A stretch of DNA of 22,294 nt from DAOTXN01 sp034435435 (GCA_034435435.1 DAOTXN010000041.1:1-22294), one strand, 5' to 3'; positions 1 to 7,695 are shown, counted from the stretch's first letter. A program made the numbers and translations. The notes: a model not told the origin generated them from the letters alone.

Positions 1-146
1 CTTTTGTTGAAAGCGGCAAGAATTGCCCGATTATTGCTATTGAGTGCTCCCCTGTGCAAGTTGTCGTCTCATCTTGACTACGTTGGAGTATTCTGCATCA
101 CGACAATCGCGATTTGGCTTGAACAACGATTATCGCGTTTTCTGGA
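1..146 (+). other. Contig-edge remnant upstream of the KAP NTPase gene
   Basis: No intact gene is seen. One frame is open from base 3 and reads FVESGKNCPIIAIECSPV before a stop at 75-77. Another frame is open from base 1 to a stop at 169-171 and ends with AIWLEQRLSRFLEWKQLTI, just before the NTPase P-loop begins in the first frame. Read as 3-1-3, the pieces could make a continuous N-terminus for the KAP protein with two indels. They could equally be chance. No promoter or ribosome binding site was recognised here. Confidence 0.3.
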
Positions 147-2447
147 GTGGAAGCAACTCACTATACCGTAATTTCAGTATTTGCTGTATATGGTGCCTGG
201 GGCGCGGGCAAAACAAGCTTCCTACGAATGGTGCAAGACGCTGTCGAAAGAAACGATAGCGAGCGACAAATCACCTTTTGCTGGTACAATGCCTCAACTT
301 ACCAGAGTGTTGGCGCTCCAGCAACGACGCTGGCACTGCGTATTTGGAGTGTCCTGGGAGGAGAAGATCCGGAAAAACTACAATACGCTGACGTACCAGC
401 CGACACCTTCAATAGATATATGCAGAACTTCTTTGGAATTGTTTCACGGCAAGAGGGTGACCTCAGACCCTACGAATTACTTCAACAATTGGCTCTGAAA
501 ACCGGGCAATTGGCAGACTTTCCTAGGCTGTTGGAGAGCCACCTGGTAAAGGGAGGCCCTGAAACTGCCAAACCCAGAAAACTGGTGCTTGTGGTGGACG
601 ACCTGGACCGTTGTAGCCCCGATTTTACCGGAGAAGTACTCGATGCGTTGCAACGCCTGAGTTCAGTGCAGAATCTGTTCGTCCTCATCGGTGTTGACCG
701 AGAAGTGATACTGGCAGCGATTAGGGAACGATATAAGGACTCAATGACGGTACACAGTGAACATGAGGCTTTGGAGAAACACATCCAATATACTTTTGCC
801 CTCCCGGATATGACGCCAGAGTTGTTGACCGGCTATGTCCGAAGGTGTTTGGAACAAGAGGAAGGAGATGACGAGTATGAAAACAAAATTCTAAGAGCAA
901 TCAGCGAAGACGCGGCTTATTTTGTGGTCGGTGTGCGTGTGAAAACCCCACGCGCTCTCAAACGTTCCATTAACGCCATCCGCCCCGCATTGAAAATGCG
1001 CCTCATTGAGGAACCAGGTTTGTCGCGTGAGGAACAGCAGTTGGTGATCAAAGAGCGGTTGTTGGCCTACCATTGGCAGGCTTTCTACCAGCGCTTTTTC
1101 CAACCGGCCCAACGCGACCCGGCATCAGCTGAATACAGGATTTTCTACCATCTGGAACTGCTTTGTTCGCGGTACTATTCTGCAGAGTCAGCAGAGGAAA
1201 GTCCTGAATTACAGCGCGACCGGCGTGCGATTTTTGAGCTTCAGCTCGACAGAATCAAGGTAAGAGAATTTTCAGAAGGGGCCAGCCTGGACGTTTCAGA
1301 TGAACTAGCCAGGCTGCTGGCTCAGCCGCCCTTTTGGGTTCTGGGACGAGAAAAAGAAAAGCCAGTGGGGAGAGTGCCTGACATAGGGGGGGACATGGGG
1401 ATATTTGGCGGTCCAAGACTGGACGAAGAATTCTTCAAGTTTTACATCCTGTCCGAGCAAGCTGACGCAACTGGAGACGGCAGGGCCTCTGTGCAGGCAG
1501 CCGCGCAGGCCTATGAGTTGGTTAGTCGTAATAGGCAAAGTTTTGGAAAGGACGTGACGCCCCAACTCGGCAATCTGGGTGTCAATGCTGAAAAATACAA
1601 GGCTCTTGATCTGGCTGAGCGGATATGGCGGCTGGCACTCGAAATTGATCCGGAACACTCGGGCACTTTGCAGCAGTTTGCCTCTTATATCGTTGACAAC
1701 CGGCCCGATCTATATCACGAAGCCGAGGCGATCCTGAACAAACTCCAAACGGGCAGCCATGCTGCACACAAACCCTGGCGGACTCTTTCTCTGTTGGCAC
1801 AGTTCAAAGGTGCGTTGGGACAGGAGCTGGACAAGGATGTTCTTGCACGACTAACAGAGGCCGCTGAGACAGAGACAGATACTCAGCAACTTGGGCATAT
1901 TCTGAGTACAGTGATCAAAGCCGATCAGTTCCAACAAGGCGTGGAACTATTTACTTCGGCAATTGAACGTTTCTCTGCTGCAAAATCTCGGTATACAATT
2001 CAACGCGTAGTTGCGGATGCGCTGGCTGGACGCCCCGAAATAGAGAGCGAGTTCATCGCTATGGATCTGTACCGGCAAATCCTTGCCAACCCTGAAACGA
2101 TTGACCCTGGCGACGAGCCTCACGTAATGGCAAATTACGCGACGCTGTTGTACAAACACGACTATGACGACGAAGCGGGATGCTTGTGGTTCAAAGCGTA
2201 TCAGTTTCCCTCAGGCAGAGGTAGCCCTAGCATCCGGCGGGCTTATGCTTTGTACTTGCTGAGGGCCGATCGTGGCGATTTAGCCGAGAAAGTTATCAGT
2301 GGTGAGCCGGTTGATGAGATGGTACTGATTCCGACAGAGAAAGAACTACCTGAACGCTTTTCGGATGTCGGACTGCCCGATGCTTTGAGCCAAAACGGCC
2401 AATCTCCTCTCTTTAGCTGCATTGAGCAATCAGATGGCAGTATTTAA
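147..2447 (+). CDS. KAP-family P-loop NTPase with C-terminal TPR-like repeats, N-terminus short
   Basis: Predicted ATPase of the KAP group (STAND-like NTPases; the family includes the phage-exclusion protein PifA). Walker A is GAWGAGKTS at residues 16-24. Walker B is the diagnostic KAP form VVDDLDRC at 149-156. No membrane helices lie between them, unlike many KAP proteins, so the product is probably cytosolic. From about residue 455 to 720 the protein is helical and TPR-like (for example YKALDLAERIWRLALEIDP), suggesting a protein-binding or sensing half. The 766-residue frame starts at GTG 147 without a clear ribosome binding site. The P-loop normally follows 30-60 residues, so the real start is probably lost or frameshifted upstream. 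Base composition is visibly less GC-rich than in the operons downstream, which hints at a separate origin. The family call is firm; a defence role is inference only. Confidence 0.8.
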   Translation: MEATHYTVISVFAVYGAWGAGKTSFLRMVQDAVERNDSERQITFCWYNASTYQSVGAPATTLALRIWSVLGGEDPEKLQYADVPADTFNRYMQNFFGIVSRQEGDLRPYELLQQLALKTGQLADFPRLLESHLVKGGPETAKPRKLVLVVDDLDRCSPDFTGEVLDALQRLSSVQNLFVLIGVDREVILAAIRERYKDSMTVHSEHEALEKHIQYTFALPDMTPELLTGYVRRCLEQEEGDDEYENKILRAISEDAAYFVVGVRVKTPRALKRSINAIRPALKMRLIEEPGLSREEQQLVIKERLLAYHWQAFYQRFFQPAQRDPASAEYRIFYHLELLCSRYYSAESAEESPELQRDRRAIFELQLDRIKVREFSEGASLDVSDELARLLAQPPFWVLGREKEKPVGRVPDIGGDMGIFGGPRLDEEFFKFYILSEQADATGDGRASVQAAAQAYELVSRNRQSFGKDVTPQLGNLGVNAEKYKALDLAERIWRLALEIDPEHSGTLQQFASYIVDNRPDLYHEAEAILNKLQTGSHAAHKPWRTLSLLAQFKGALGQELDKDVLARLTEAAETETDTQQLGHILSTVIKADQFQQGVELFTSAIERFSAAKSRYTIQRVVADALAGRPEIESEFIAMDLYRQILANPETIDPGDEPHVMANYATLLYKHDYDDEAGCLWFKAYQFPSGRGSPSIRRAYALYLLRADRGDLAEKVISGEPVDEMVLIPTEKELPERFSDVGLPDALSQNGQSPLFSCIEQSDGSI

Positions 2448-2545
2448 CAATATCTGGATATCTCGTCGAGTGGGGAGGCACGTTTCACAACTAGGGTGGT
2501 TGAGGCGTTGGCAAACGGCTTCCTTTCGGTGGAAGCGGTTTCCCA

Positions 2546-2626
2546 GCGGTCGAGTGAGACGTGTTAGTCGGCCGACCAGTCTTCTGCTAGGAAGTGGTCG
2601 CATAATAAGTCGCCGCACTCGACCGC
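2546..2626. repeat. Inverted repeat with inner palindrome
   Basis: GCGGTCGAGTG at 2546-2556 is perfectly complementary to CACTCGACCGC at 2616-2626. The 10-bp palindrome GTCGGCCGAC lies at 2567-2576 in the loop. It sits about 100 bp after the KAP gene and is not followed by a T run, so it does not look like a standard intrinsic terminator. It could be a binding site or the remnant of a small mobile element. Confidence 0.35.
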
Positions 2627-2713
2627 ACTATTGAGGTTTTCTTGAGGTTTGCGTCGCGTTTGTTGGGTTTGTGCTCACGTTGGGTGGCGACTTTCGTTGA
2701 TAGAACTTTTATC

Positions 2714-2948
2714 ACTGTCCATTCGCTGAAATTTAAATGACTTTCGTGAATTTCGCCCCAAAAAGCTGGTTTTTGCCGCCAACTTCGCCCGAAGATGCCA
2801 GAAATTGCCACGAATTTTTAAAGCTTTGGCGAATGTTCCGAATTTGCTAAACGGTACCCACCAGATATGGTGCTTCTTTTTGACTTCTACCCCATATTTG
2901 GCGGGTAAACAATTTAGGATTTCAAAGAATTTTCAGCGAATGGACAGT
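2714..2948. mobile_element. Putative MITE, 235 bp, 18-bp terminal inverted repeats, TATC flanks
   Basis: ACTGTCCATTCGCTGAAA at 2714-2731 is the exact reverse complement of TTTCAGCGAATGGACAGT at 2931-2948. Both ends are flanked by TATC (2710-2713 and 2949-2952), as expected for a 4-bp target duplication. The interior is AT-rich and has no transposase-like frame. This is the architecture of a non-autonomous miniature transposon. A partial copy of the end (GAACTGTCC) recurs near 3010. The insertion sequence family that would mobilise it is not recognised. Confidence 0.55.
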
Positions 2949-3046
2949 TATCAAGAGGTGCTTATGCGGTTGTTCAACCCGACAGTTGATTTGAGGTATG
3001 GGCAATTTGAGAACTGTCCTGTTACCAAGACCAGAGGAGGCCCTCT

Positions 3047-3928
3047 ATGAAACCAGCCCCATTCAAATACTACGCCCCGACCACCCTGCAAGGCGCGCTG
3101 GCCCACCTGGCCGAGCACGGCTACGACGCCAAGCCGCTGGCCGGCGGGCAGAGCCTGGTCCCCACCATGAACTTTCGGCTGTCCCAGCCGGCTGTGCTGG
3201 TGGACCTGAACCACGTCGCGGAGCTGTTTTACATCCGCCCCGATCCGGCCGGCGGCGTGCGCCTGGGCGCAATGACCCGCCACAGCCAGGTGGAGCACGA
3301 CCCGCTCATCGCCCAGCGCATCCCCCTGGTCCACGCGGCCATGCCCCACATCGGCCACGCGCAGATCCGCAACCGGGGCACGCTGGGCGGCAGCCTCTCG
3401 CACGCCGACCCGGCCGCCGAGCTGGCCGCGGTGACGGTGGCGCTGAGGGCGCGTTTTCGGCTGCAAAGCCAGTTCGGCGAGCGCTGGCTGGCGGCGGACG
3501 AGTTCTTCCTGGGGCCGTTTTTCACCGCGCTGGACGTAGGCGAGCTGCTGGTCGAGGTCGCGCTGCCTGCTATGCCGCCGCGCAGCGGGTGGGCTTTTCA
3601 GGAGCTATGCCGCCGGCACAACGACTTTGCGCTGGTGGGCGTGGCCGCCCTGGTGACGCTGGACAGTGCGCAGCGCTGCCAGGAGGCCCGGCTGGTGTTC
3701 CTGAGCGTCGGCGACGGGCCGGTGCAAGCCAGGCAGGCCGCCGCGGTCCTCACAGGCCAGACCCCCAGCCCCGAGGCCATCCGCGCCGCCGCCGAGACGG
3801 CCGCCAGCGCCGACGTGGACCCGGTGGGCGACATCCACGCCACGGCGAAATACCGCCGCCGCCTGGTCAAAGTGCTGTCGCAGCGCGCTTTGACTGAGGC
3901 CTTTGACCGCGCCAGGAGCGACGAATGA
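3047..3928 (+). CDS. Molybdenum hydroxylase FAD-binding subunit (CoxM/XdhB-like), set 1
   Basis: Medium subunit of a xanthine dehydrogenase/CO dehydrogenase-family enzyme. It carries FAD and passes electrons from the iron-sulfur clusters to an acceptor. The two FAD-binding signatures are visible: AGGQS at residues 32-36 and TLGGSLSHADPAAE at 112-125. A C-terminal CO-dehydrogenase flavoprotein-type domain follows (about 175-285). The length of 293 residues is normal. The start at ATG 3047 is preceded by AGAGGAGG. It is the first gene of a FAD, 2Fe-2S, Mo operon. Its stop codon lies inside a GACGAAN heptad repeat. The substrate cannot be read from this subunit. Confidence 0.92.
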   Translation: MKPAPFKYYAPTTLQGALAHLAEHGYDAKPLAGGQSLVPTMNFRLSQPAVLVDLNHVAELFYIRPDPAGGVRLGAMTRHSQVEHDPLIAQRIPLVHAAMPHIGHAQIRNRGTLGGSLSHADPAAELAAVTVALRARFRLQSQFGERWLAADEFFLGPFFTALDVGELLVEVALPAMPPRSGWAFQELCRRHNDFALVGVAALVTLDSAQRCQEARLVFLSVGDGPVQARQAAAVLTGQTPSPEAIRAAAETAASADVDPVGDIHATAKYRRRLVKVLSQRALTEAFDRARSDE

Positions 3929-4014
3929 CGAATGACGAACGACGAATAGCTTGCCCCGAGTGCAGCAAAGGGACGAACGACGGCATTTCGTCTTCCGTCC
4001 TTTGTCTTTCGTCT
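3920..4014. repeat. Heptad-repeat hairpin element between FAD and 2Fe-2S genes
   Basis: Four tandem heptads of the form GACGAAY run from 3920 to 3947 and include the stop codon of the upstream gene. From 3987 to 4014 four inverted heptads (TTCGTCT, TCCGTCC, TTTGTCT, TTCGTCT) give an imperfect complementary arm. GACGAA at 3972-3977 can also pair with TTCGTC at 3987-3992. The result is a 7-bp-periodic, foldable spacer. Heptanucleotide repeats of this style are known in cyanobacteria (STRR sequences); the role here is unknown. Confidence 0.6.
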
Positions 4015-4034
4015 TCCACACAAGGAGAATGCGT

Positions 4035-4514
4035 ATGAACGATCTACACACTATAACCGTGACCGTCAACGGGACCCGCTATGAACGGGCGGTCGAGCCG
4101 CGCCTGTTGTTGAGCGATTTCTTGCGCCACGAGCTGGGCCTGACCGGCACCCACGTCGGCTGCGAGCACGGCGTGTGCGGCGCTTGCACGGTGCTGTTCG
4201 ACGGGCAGTCGGTCCGCTCCTGTCTGATGTTTGCGGTGCAGGCGAACGGCCACGAGATTCTCACCGTGGAAGGGTTGGGAATAATAGACCATCTACATCC
4301 CATCCAGGAGGCGTTCCGCGAGGCGCACGGTCTGCAGTGCGGCTTTTGCACGCCCGGCATCCTGATGGCGCTGCTGCCCTTTTTGGAGCGCAACCCGCAC
4401 CCCACCGAAGAAGAAATACGGGTCGCCATCGCGGGCAATCTGTGCCGCTGCACCGGCTACCAGCACATCGTAGACGCGGTCAAGTTGGCGGCGGAAAAGA
4501 TGGCAGGACACTGA
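4035..4514 (+). CDS. Molybdenum hydroxylase 2Fe-2S subunit (CoxS/XdhC-type small subunit), set 1
   Basis: Small iron-sulfur subunit that relays electrons from the molybdenum site to FAD. The plant-type 2Fe-2S domain has C43, C48, C51 and C63 (CEHGVCGACTV...SC). The helical C-terminal 2Fe-2S domain has C102, C105, C137 and C139 (CGFCTPG and CRCTG). All eight ligands are present in 159 residues, a normal length. The ATG at 4035 was chosen because AAGGAG lies 8 bases upstream and the protein then begins with the usual beta strand HTITVTVNG. A longer in-frame extension to 3951 runs through repeat DNA and is unlikely. The stop codon is embedded in the left arm of the next hairpin. Confidence 0.93.
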   Translation: MNDLHTITVTVNGTRYERAVEPRLLLSDFLRHELGLTGTHVGCEHGVCGACTVLFDGQSVRSCLMFAVQANGHEILTVEGLGIIDHLHPIQEAFREAHGLQCGFCTPGILMALLPFLERNPHPTEEEIRVAIAGNLCRCTGYQHIVDAVKLAAEKMAGH

Positions 4515-4568
4515 CGAAGGACGAAAGACGAAGAGCCTCCGCCACGCCAGCAATTCGTCCTTCGTCAG
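4511..4568. repeat. Perfect 15-bp stem heptad hairpin between 2Fe-2S and Mo genes
   Basis: CTGACGAAGGACGAA at 4511-4525 pairs perfectly with TTCGTCCTTCGTCAG at 4554-4568 across a 28-nt loop. The arms are again GACGAA heptads, and the left arm contains the TGA stop of the 2Fe-2S gene. No T run follows, so it probably does not terminate transcription. It may set the ratio of subunits or protect mRNA ends, or it may simply be a repeat insertion. Confidence 0.65.
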
Positions 4569-4586
4569 ACTGAAAGGAGTAGCAAC

Positions 4587-6923
4587 GTGACAAGAAAATT
4601 CGTCGGTCAACGTATAACCCGAACCGAGGACCCACGGCTGCTGACCGGGCAGGCGCTTTTTGTGGACGACGTAGATCTGCCGGGTATGTTGCACGCCGCT
4701 TTTCTGCGCAGCGATTACGCCCACGCCCGGCTCAAAAGCATCGATGTGTCTGCGGCGCGCCAGCGACCAGGCGTCGTGGCTGTCTACACGGCCGAGGACA
4801 TGGGGGAGGCCTGGCGGCCCGGCCCTCCGCTGGTGATCCCGCCCCCCACGCTCGAGAACGTGCTTTTCCACACCCGCACCCAGGTCCCGTTGGTCAAAGA
4901 TAAGGTGCGTCACGCCGGCGAACCGCTGGCCGTGGTCATCGCTGCAAGCCGTTACGTCGCCGAGGACGCCCTCGAAGACATCCTGGTAGACCTGGAGCCC
5001 TTGCCGGCGGTGGTGGATCTGGAAAAGGCGCTGGCGCCCGGCGCTCCGTTAGTCCACGATGACCTGGAATCCAACCTGGCTGCGCATCTCACCCAGGACA
5101 AGGGCGACTATGCGGCGGCCCGCGCACAGGCCGATCTGGTGATCCAGCGCCGCATCGTGATTGACCGCGGCGCGGCCGGGGCGATGGAAAATCGGGGCTA
5201 TGTGGCCTCGTGGGACGCCAAAGGCCAGCAGTTGACGATCTGGGACACCACGCAGGCCCCGATCCCCATCCGCAACGGCCTGGCGGCGATGTTTGGCCTC
5301 TCGGAGCACCAGGTGCGGGTGATCGCACCCTTTGTCGGCGGCGGCTTTGGCCCCAAGATCATGATGTTCTATCCCGAGGAGGTGCTGGTCACCTGGGCCA
5401 CGCTGCAACTGGGCCAGCCCGTCAAGTGGATCGAGGACCGGCGAGAGAACTTTTTGGCCATGAACCAGGAGCGCATCCAGGTGCACGACGCCGAGATCGC
5501 GCTGAGCAGCGACGGGCGCATTCTGGGCGTGAGCCACACGTTTTTGCACGACACGGGGGCCTATGATCCCTACGGCCTGACCATTCCGCTGAACACCCAG
5601 AGCCACGCCATGGGCGCCTACGACGTTCCCAATTACCACAGCGAGCTAAAAGTGGTGTTCACCAACCGGATTACGACTTCTCCGGTGCGCGGGGCCGGGC
5701 GGCCGCAGGGCATCTTTCTCATCGAGCGCCTGTTGGACCTGGCCGCCAAAGAGCTGGGTATAGACCGGGTCGAGATTCGCAAGCGTAACTTTATTCCGCC
5801 CGACAAATTTCCCTACAATCACCAGATTATTGACCAGGCTTTTGCGCCGCTGATGTTCGACAGCGGGAATTACGCGGCCACGCTGAAAAAGGCCGTCGAG
5901 ATGATCGGTTATGAAAAGTTTGTGCGCGAGGAGCAGCCGCGCCTGCGGGCCGAGGGCAAGCACGTGGGCATCGGCGTGGTCTCATTTGTCGAGACGACCG
6001 GCGTCGGTCCCTACGAGGGCGCGCGCGTCACCGTCGAGGCCAATGGCAAGGTCAGCGTAGCGACCGGCGTCGGCACACAGGGGCAGGGCCACTTTACCTC
6101 TTTTGCCCAGATCGTGGCCGAGCAATTGGGCGTCGAGGTCGAGGACGTGCACATGGTCACCGGCGACACGGCCCACTTTCACTGGGGCACGGGCACGTTC
6201 GCCAGTCGAGGGGCGGTGGTGGCCGCCAACGCCATCCACGCCGCCGCCAAAGGCGTGCGCGCCAAAATACTCAAGCTGGCCAGCAAGGTTCTGGGCGCGC
6301 CGGAAGAAGAGCTCGAGCTCGAAGACGGCCAGGTTCGAGTGGCTGATATTCCGCAGCAATCCATCAGCTTGGGCGAATTGGCGCGGATGGCGAATCCGCT
6401 GCGCGGAGCGGTCGAGCCGGGCACCGAACCCGGCCTGGAGGCTACCGACTATTTTGGCCCTAAATATGGCGCGGTGGCCAACGGCGCTCACGCGATGATC
6501 GTGGAGGTCGATCCTGAGACGGCCATGGTGGAGATCAAACGCTACGTGACCGTCGAAGACTGCGGCACGGTGCTCAACCCGCTCATTCTGGAGGGGCAGA
6601 TTCACGGCGGCGTGGCGCTGGGCCTCAGCAACTCGTTTTACGAACAACTGATATGGGACGACAACGGCCAACTGCTCAACGCGTCGTTGGCGGATTATTT
6701 GATCCCCACCGCGACCGAGGCGCCGCGCATCGAGGTCGGCCACGAGGAAACGCGGTCGCCGCTCAATCCGTTGGGGAGCAAAGGCGCCGGCGAGGCCGGG
6801 GCGATCCCGGTCCCGGCGCTGTTTGCCCAGGCGTTAGAGGACGCTCTGTCTGACTATGATCTGGAAATTCTCGAAATGCCGCTCAGCCCGAGCCGGCTAT
6901 TTGAGCTGATGTTTGGAGATTAG
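4587..6923 (+). CDS. Molybdopterin-binding catalytic subunit of a xanthine dehydrogenase-family enzyme (CoxL form II-like), set 1
   Basis: Catalytic large subunit that binds the molybdenum pterin cytosine dinucleotide cofactor and hydroxylates the substrate with water-derived oxygen. An aldehyde oxidase/xanthine dehydrogenase a/b hammerhead domain (about 15-130) precedes the Mo-binding domains. Visible motifs are GGGFGPK at 251-257, VRGAGR at 367-372 and the catalytic glutamate E736 in KGAGEAG. The loop at 367-372 is not AYxCSFR, the copper-site signature of true CO dehydrogenase, so CO is an unlikely substrate. Its 778 residues are typical. The GTG start at 4587 has AAAGGAG 7 bases upstream. 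Xanthine, other N-heterocycles or aldehydes are possible substrates. Confidence 0.92.
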   Translation: MTRKFVGQRITRTEDPRLLTGQALFVDDVDLPGMLHAAFLRSDYAHARLKSIDVSAARQRPGVVAVYTAEDMGEAWRPGPPLVIPPPTLENVLFHTRTQVPLVKDKVRHAGEPLAVVIAASRYVAEDALEDILVDLEPLPAVVDLEKALAPGAPLVHDDLESNLAAHLTQDKGDYAAARAQADLVIQRRIVIDRGAAGAMENRGYVASWDAKGQQLTIWDTTQAPIPIRNGLAAMFGLSEHQVRVIAPFVGGGFGPKIMMFYPEEVLVTWATLQLGQPVKWIEDRRENFLAMNQERIQVHDAEIALSSDGRILGVSHTFLHDTGAYDPYGLTIPLNTQSHAMGAYDVPNYHSELKVVFTNRITTSPVRGAGRPQGIFLIERLLDLAAKELGIDRVEIRKRNFIPPDKFPYNHQIIDQAFAPLMFDSGNYAATLKKAVEMIGYEKFVREEQPRLRAEGKHVGIGVVSFVETTGVGPYEGARVTVEANGKVSVATGVGTQGQGHFTSFAQIVAEQLGVEVEDVHMVTGDTAHFHWGTGTFASRGAVVAANAIHAAAKGVRAKILKLASKVLGAPEEELELEDGQVRVADIPQQSISLGELARMANPLRGAVEPGTEPGLEATDYFGPKYGAVANGAHAMIVEVDPETAMVEIKRYVTVEDCGTVLNPLILEGQIHGGVALGLSNSFYEQLIWDDNGQLLNASLADYLIPTATEAPRIEVGHEETRSPLNPLGSKGAGEAGAIPVPALFAQALEDALSDYDLEILEMPLSPSRLFELMFGD

Positions 6924-6958
6924 CAATATCCAATCCCCAACCAGGAGGACACAACGTT

Positions 6959-7606
6959 ATGGAGCTAAAAGGTGAGTACGTTTTTTATGGACCGCGAGAG
7001 CAAGTGTGGGAGTTGATCCGAGACCCGCAAGTGCTGGCGAGCGCCTTGCCCGGCACGCAGAGCATGAATCAGATCAGCGAGACCGAGTACGAGGGTACGA
7101 TGAACTTGCGGGTGGGGCCGGTGGCCGGCGTTTTCACCGGCAAGGTGCTCGTTTCGGACGAGGCGCCGCCCGAGCGCTGTACGCTGTCGGTGGAGGGCAA
7201 GGGAGCGCCCGGATTCGGCAAGGGGACCGGCCGCGTCCATTTGATCGATCAGGGCGACGGCACGACCTTGATGCAGTATGAGGGTGAGTTGGAAGTGGGT
7301 GGCAAGCTGGCCGGCGTGGGCCAGCGGATGATCGAGACGGTGAGCAAGAGCATGATCCGCCAGGGATTGGAGTCTCTGAATGCGGCGCTGCAGGCGCGCA
7401 TGACAGCCGAAAAAGAAGGCGCGCCGGTCGAATACGCGCCGCCCTCAGAGACCCAGTTTGCGGCGGCGGTGGCCAAAGACCTGGCCGCGCAGGTCTTTGC
7501 GCCGGAGTATCGAGCCGCGTGGACCATGGCTGCCGTGGCGTTCGTGGCCTTTGTGATGGGGTTCGTGCTGGGTAGAACTGCGGCGTCGAAAGGAGGTGAG
7601 GGTTAA
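6959..7606 (+). CDS. coxG: CoxG-like SRPBCC protein with C-terminal membrane anchor
   Basis: Carbon monoxide dehydrogenase subunit G-type protein. The first 150 residues match the SRPBCC/CoxG fold (MELKGEYVF, ALPGTQS, YEGTMNLRVGPVAG, VGQRMI). A linker leads to one hydrophobic helix at about 188-206 near the C-terminus. In Afipia carboxidovorans CoxG recruits the cytoplasmic molybdenum enzyme to the membrane, and the same role for the set 1 enzyme is inferred from position. The gene follows the large subunit by 35 bases with AGGAGG upstream, so it is probably the last gene of that operon. Its 3' end carries an 11-base perfect anti-16S match (7589-7599) without a suitable start codon after it. 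Gene-family confidence is high; the partner is inferred. Confidence 0.9.
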   Translation: MELKGEYVFYGPREQVWELIRDPQVLASALPGTQSMNQISETEYEGTMNLRVGPVAGVFTGKVLVSDEAPPERCTLSVEGKGAPGFGKGTGRVHLIDQGDGTTLMQYEGELEVGGKLAGVGQRMIETVSKSMIRQGLESLNAALQARMTAEKEGAPVEYAPPSETQFAAAVAKDLAAQVFAPEYRAAWTMAAVAFVAFVMGFVLGRTAASKGGEG

Positions 7607-7622
7607 CGGAGATGCGCAAAAA

Positions 7623-7651
7623 TTGACACGCTCCTGGTGATTGCCTATAAT
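7623..7651 (+). promoter_or_regulatory. Consensus sigma-70 promoter for the BMP transporter operon
   Basis: TTGACA at 7623-7628 and TATAAT at 7646-7651 are separated by exactly 17 bases, a full match to the housekeeping consensus. Transcription would start near 7658. It separates the transporter operon from the CoxG gene that ends at 7606. A perfect consensus suggests strong basal transcription, and an overlapping repressor cannot be excluded. Confidence 0.8.
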
Positions 7652-7658
7652 CGTAATG

Positions 7659-7695
7659 GGTCGGCGGTCAGCGGTTAGCCGTCGGCCAAAGACCG
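7659..7695 (+). repeat. Heptad-periodic leader hairpin
   Basis: Starting at the predicted transcript 5' end, the leader reads as heptads TCGGCGG, TCAGCGG, TTAGCCG, TCGGCCA and AAGACCG. It can fold with GGTC 7659-7662 against GACC 7691-7694, GGC against GCC, and an inner CGG-TTAG-CCG loop. Its position suggests a 5' stabilising stem-loop. It does not resemble a purine riboswitch core that I can recognise. Confidence 0.45.

Larger units (their letters stand above)
2448..3046 (+). other. Gene-free region, about 600 bp
   Basis: Only short overlapping frames without recognisable protein features occur here. The first part holds an inverted repeat (2546-2626). Direct repeats of TTGAGGTTT occur around 2631-2650. 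The second part is AT-rich and holds a MITE-like element (2714-2948). A ribosome binding site AGAGGAGG lies just before 3047. No convincing promoter was found for the operon that follows, although one must exist here or inside the element. Confidence 0.6.

Noticed and set aside
2998..3897. 299-residue open frame overlapping the set 1 FAD gene
   Set aside because: It is Arg/Pro/Gly-rich and out of frame with a clear FAD-binding subunit; it is a shadow.
3920..4568. CRISPR array
   Set aside because: Units are 7 bp, tandem and inverted, with no spacers of regular length.
3047..7606. True aerobic CO dehydrogenase operon (coxMSL)
   Set aside because: Gene order and CoxG fit, but the large subunit lacks the AYxCSFR loop required for the Mo-Cu site.
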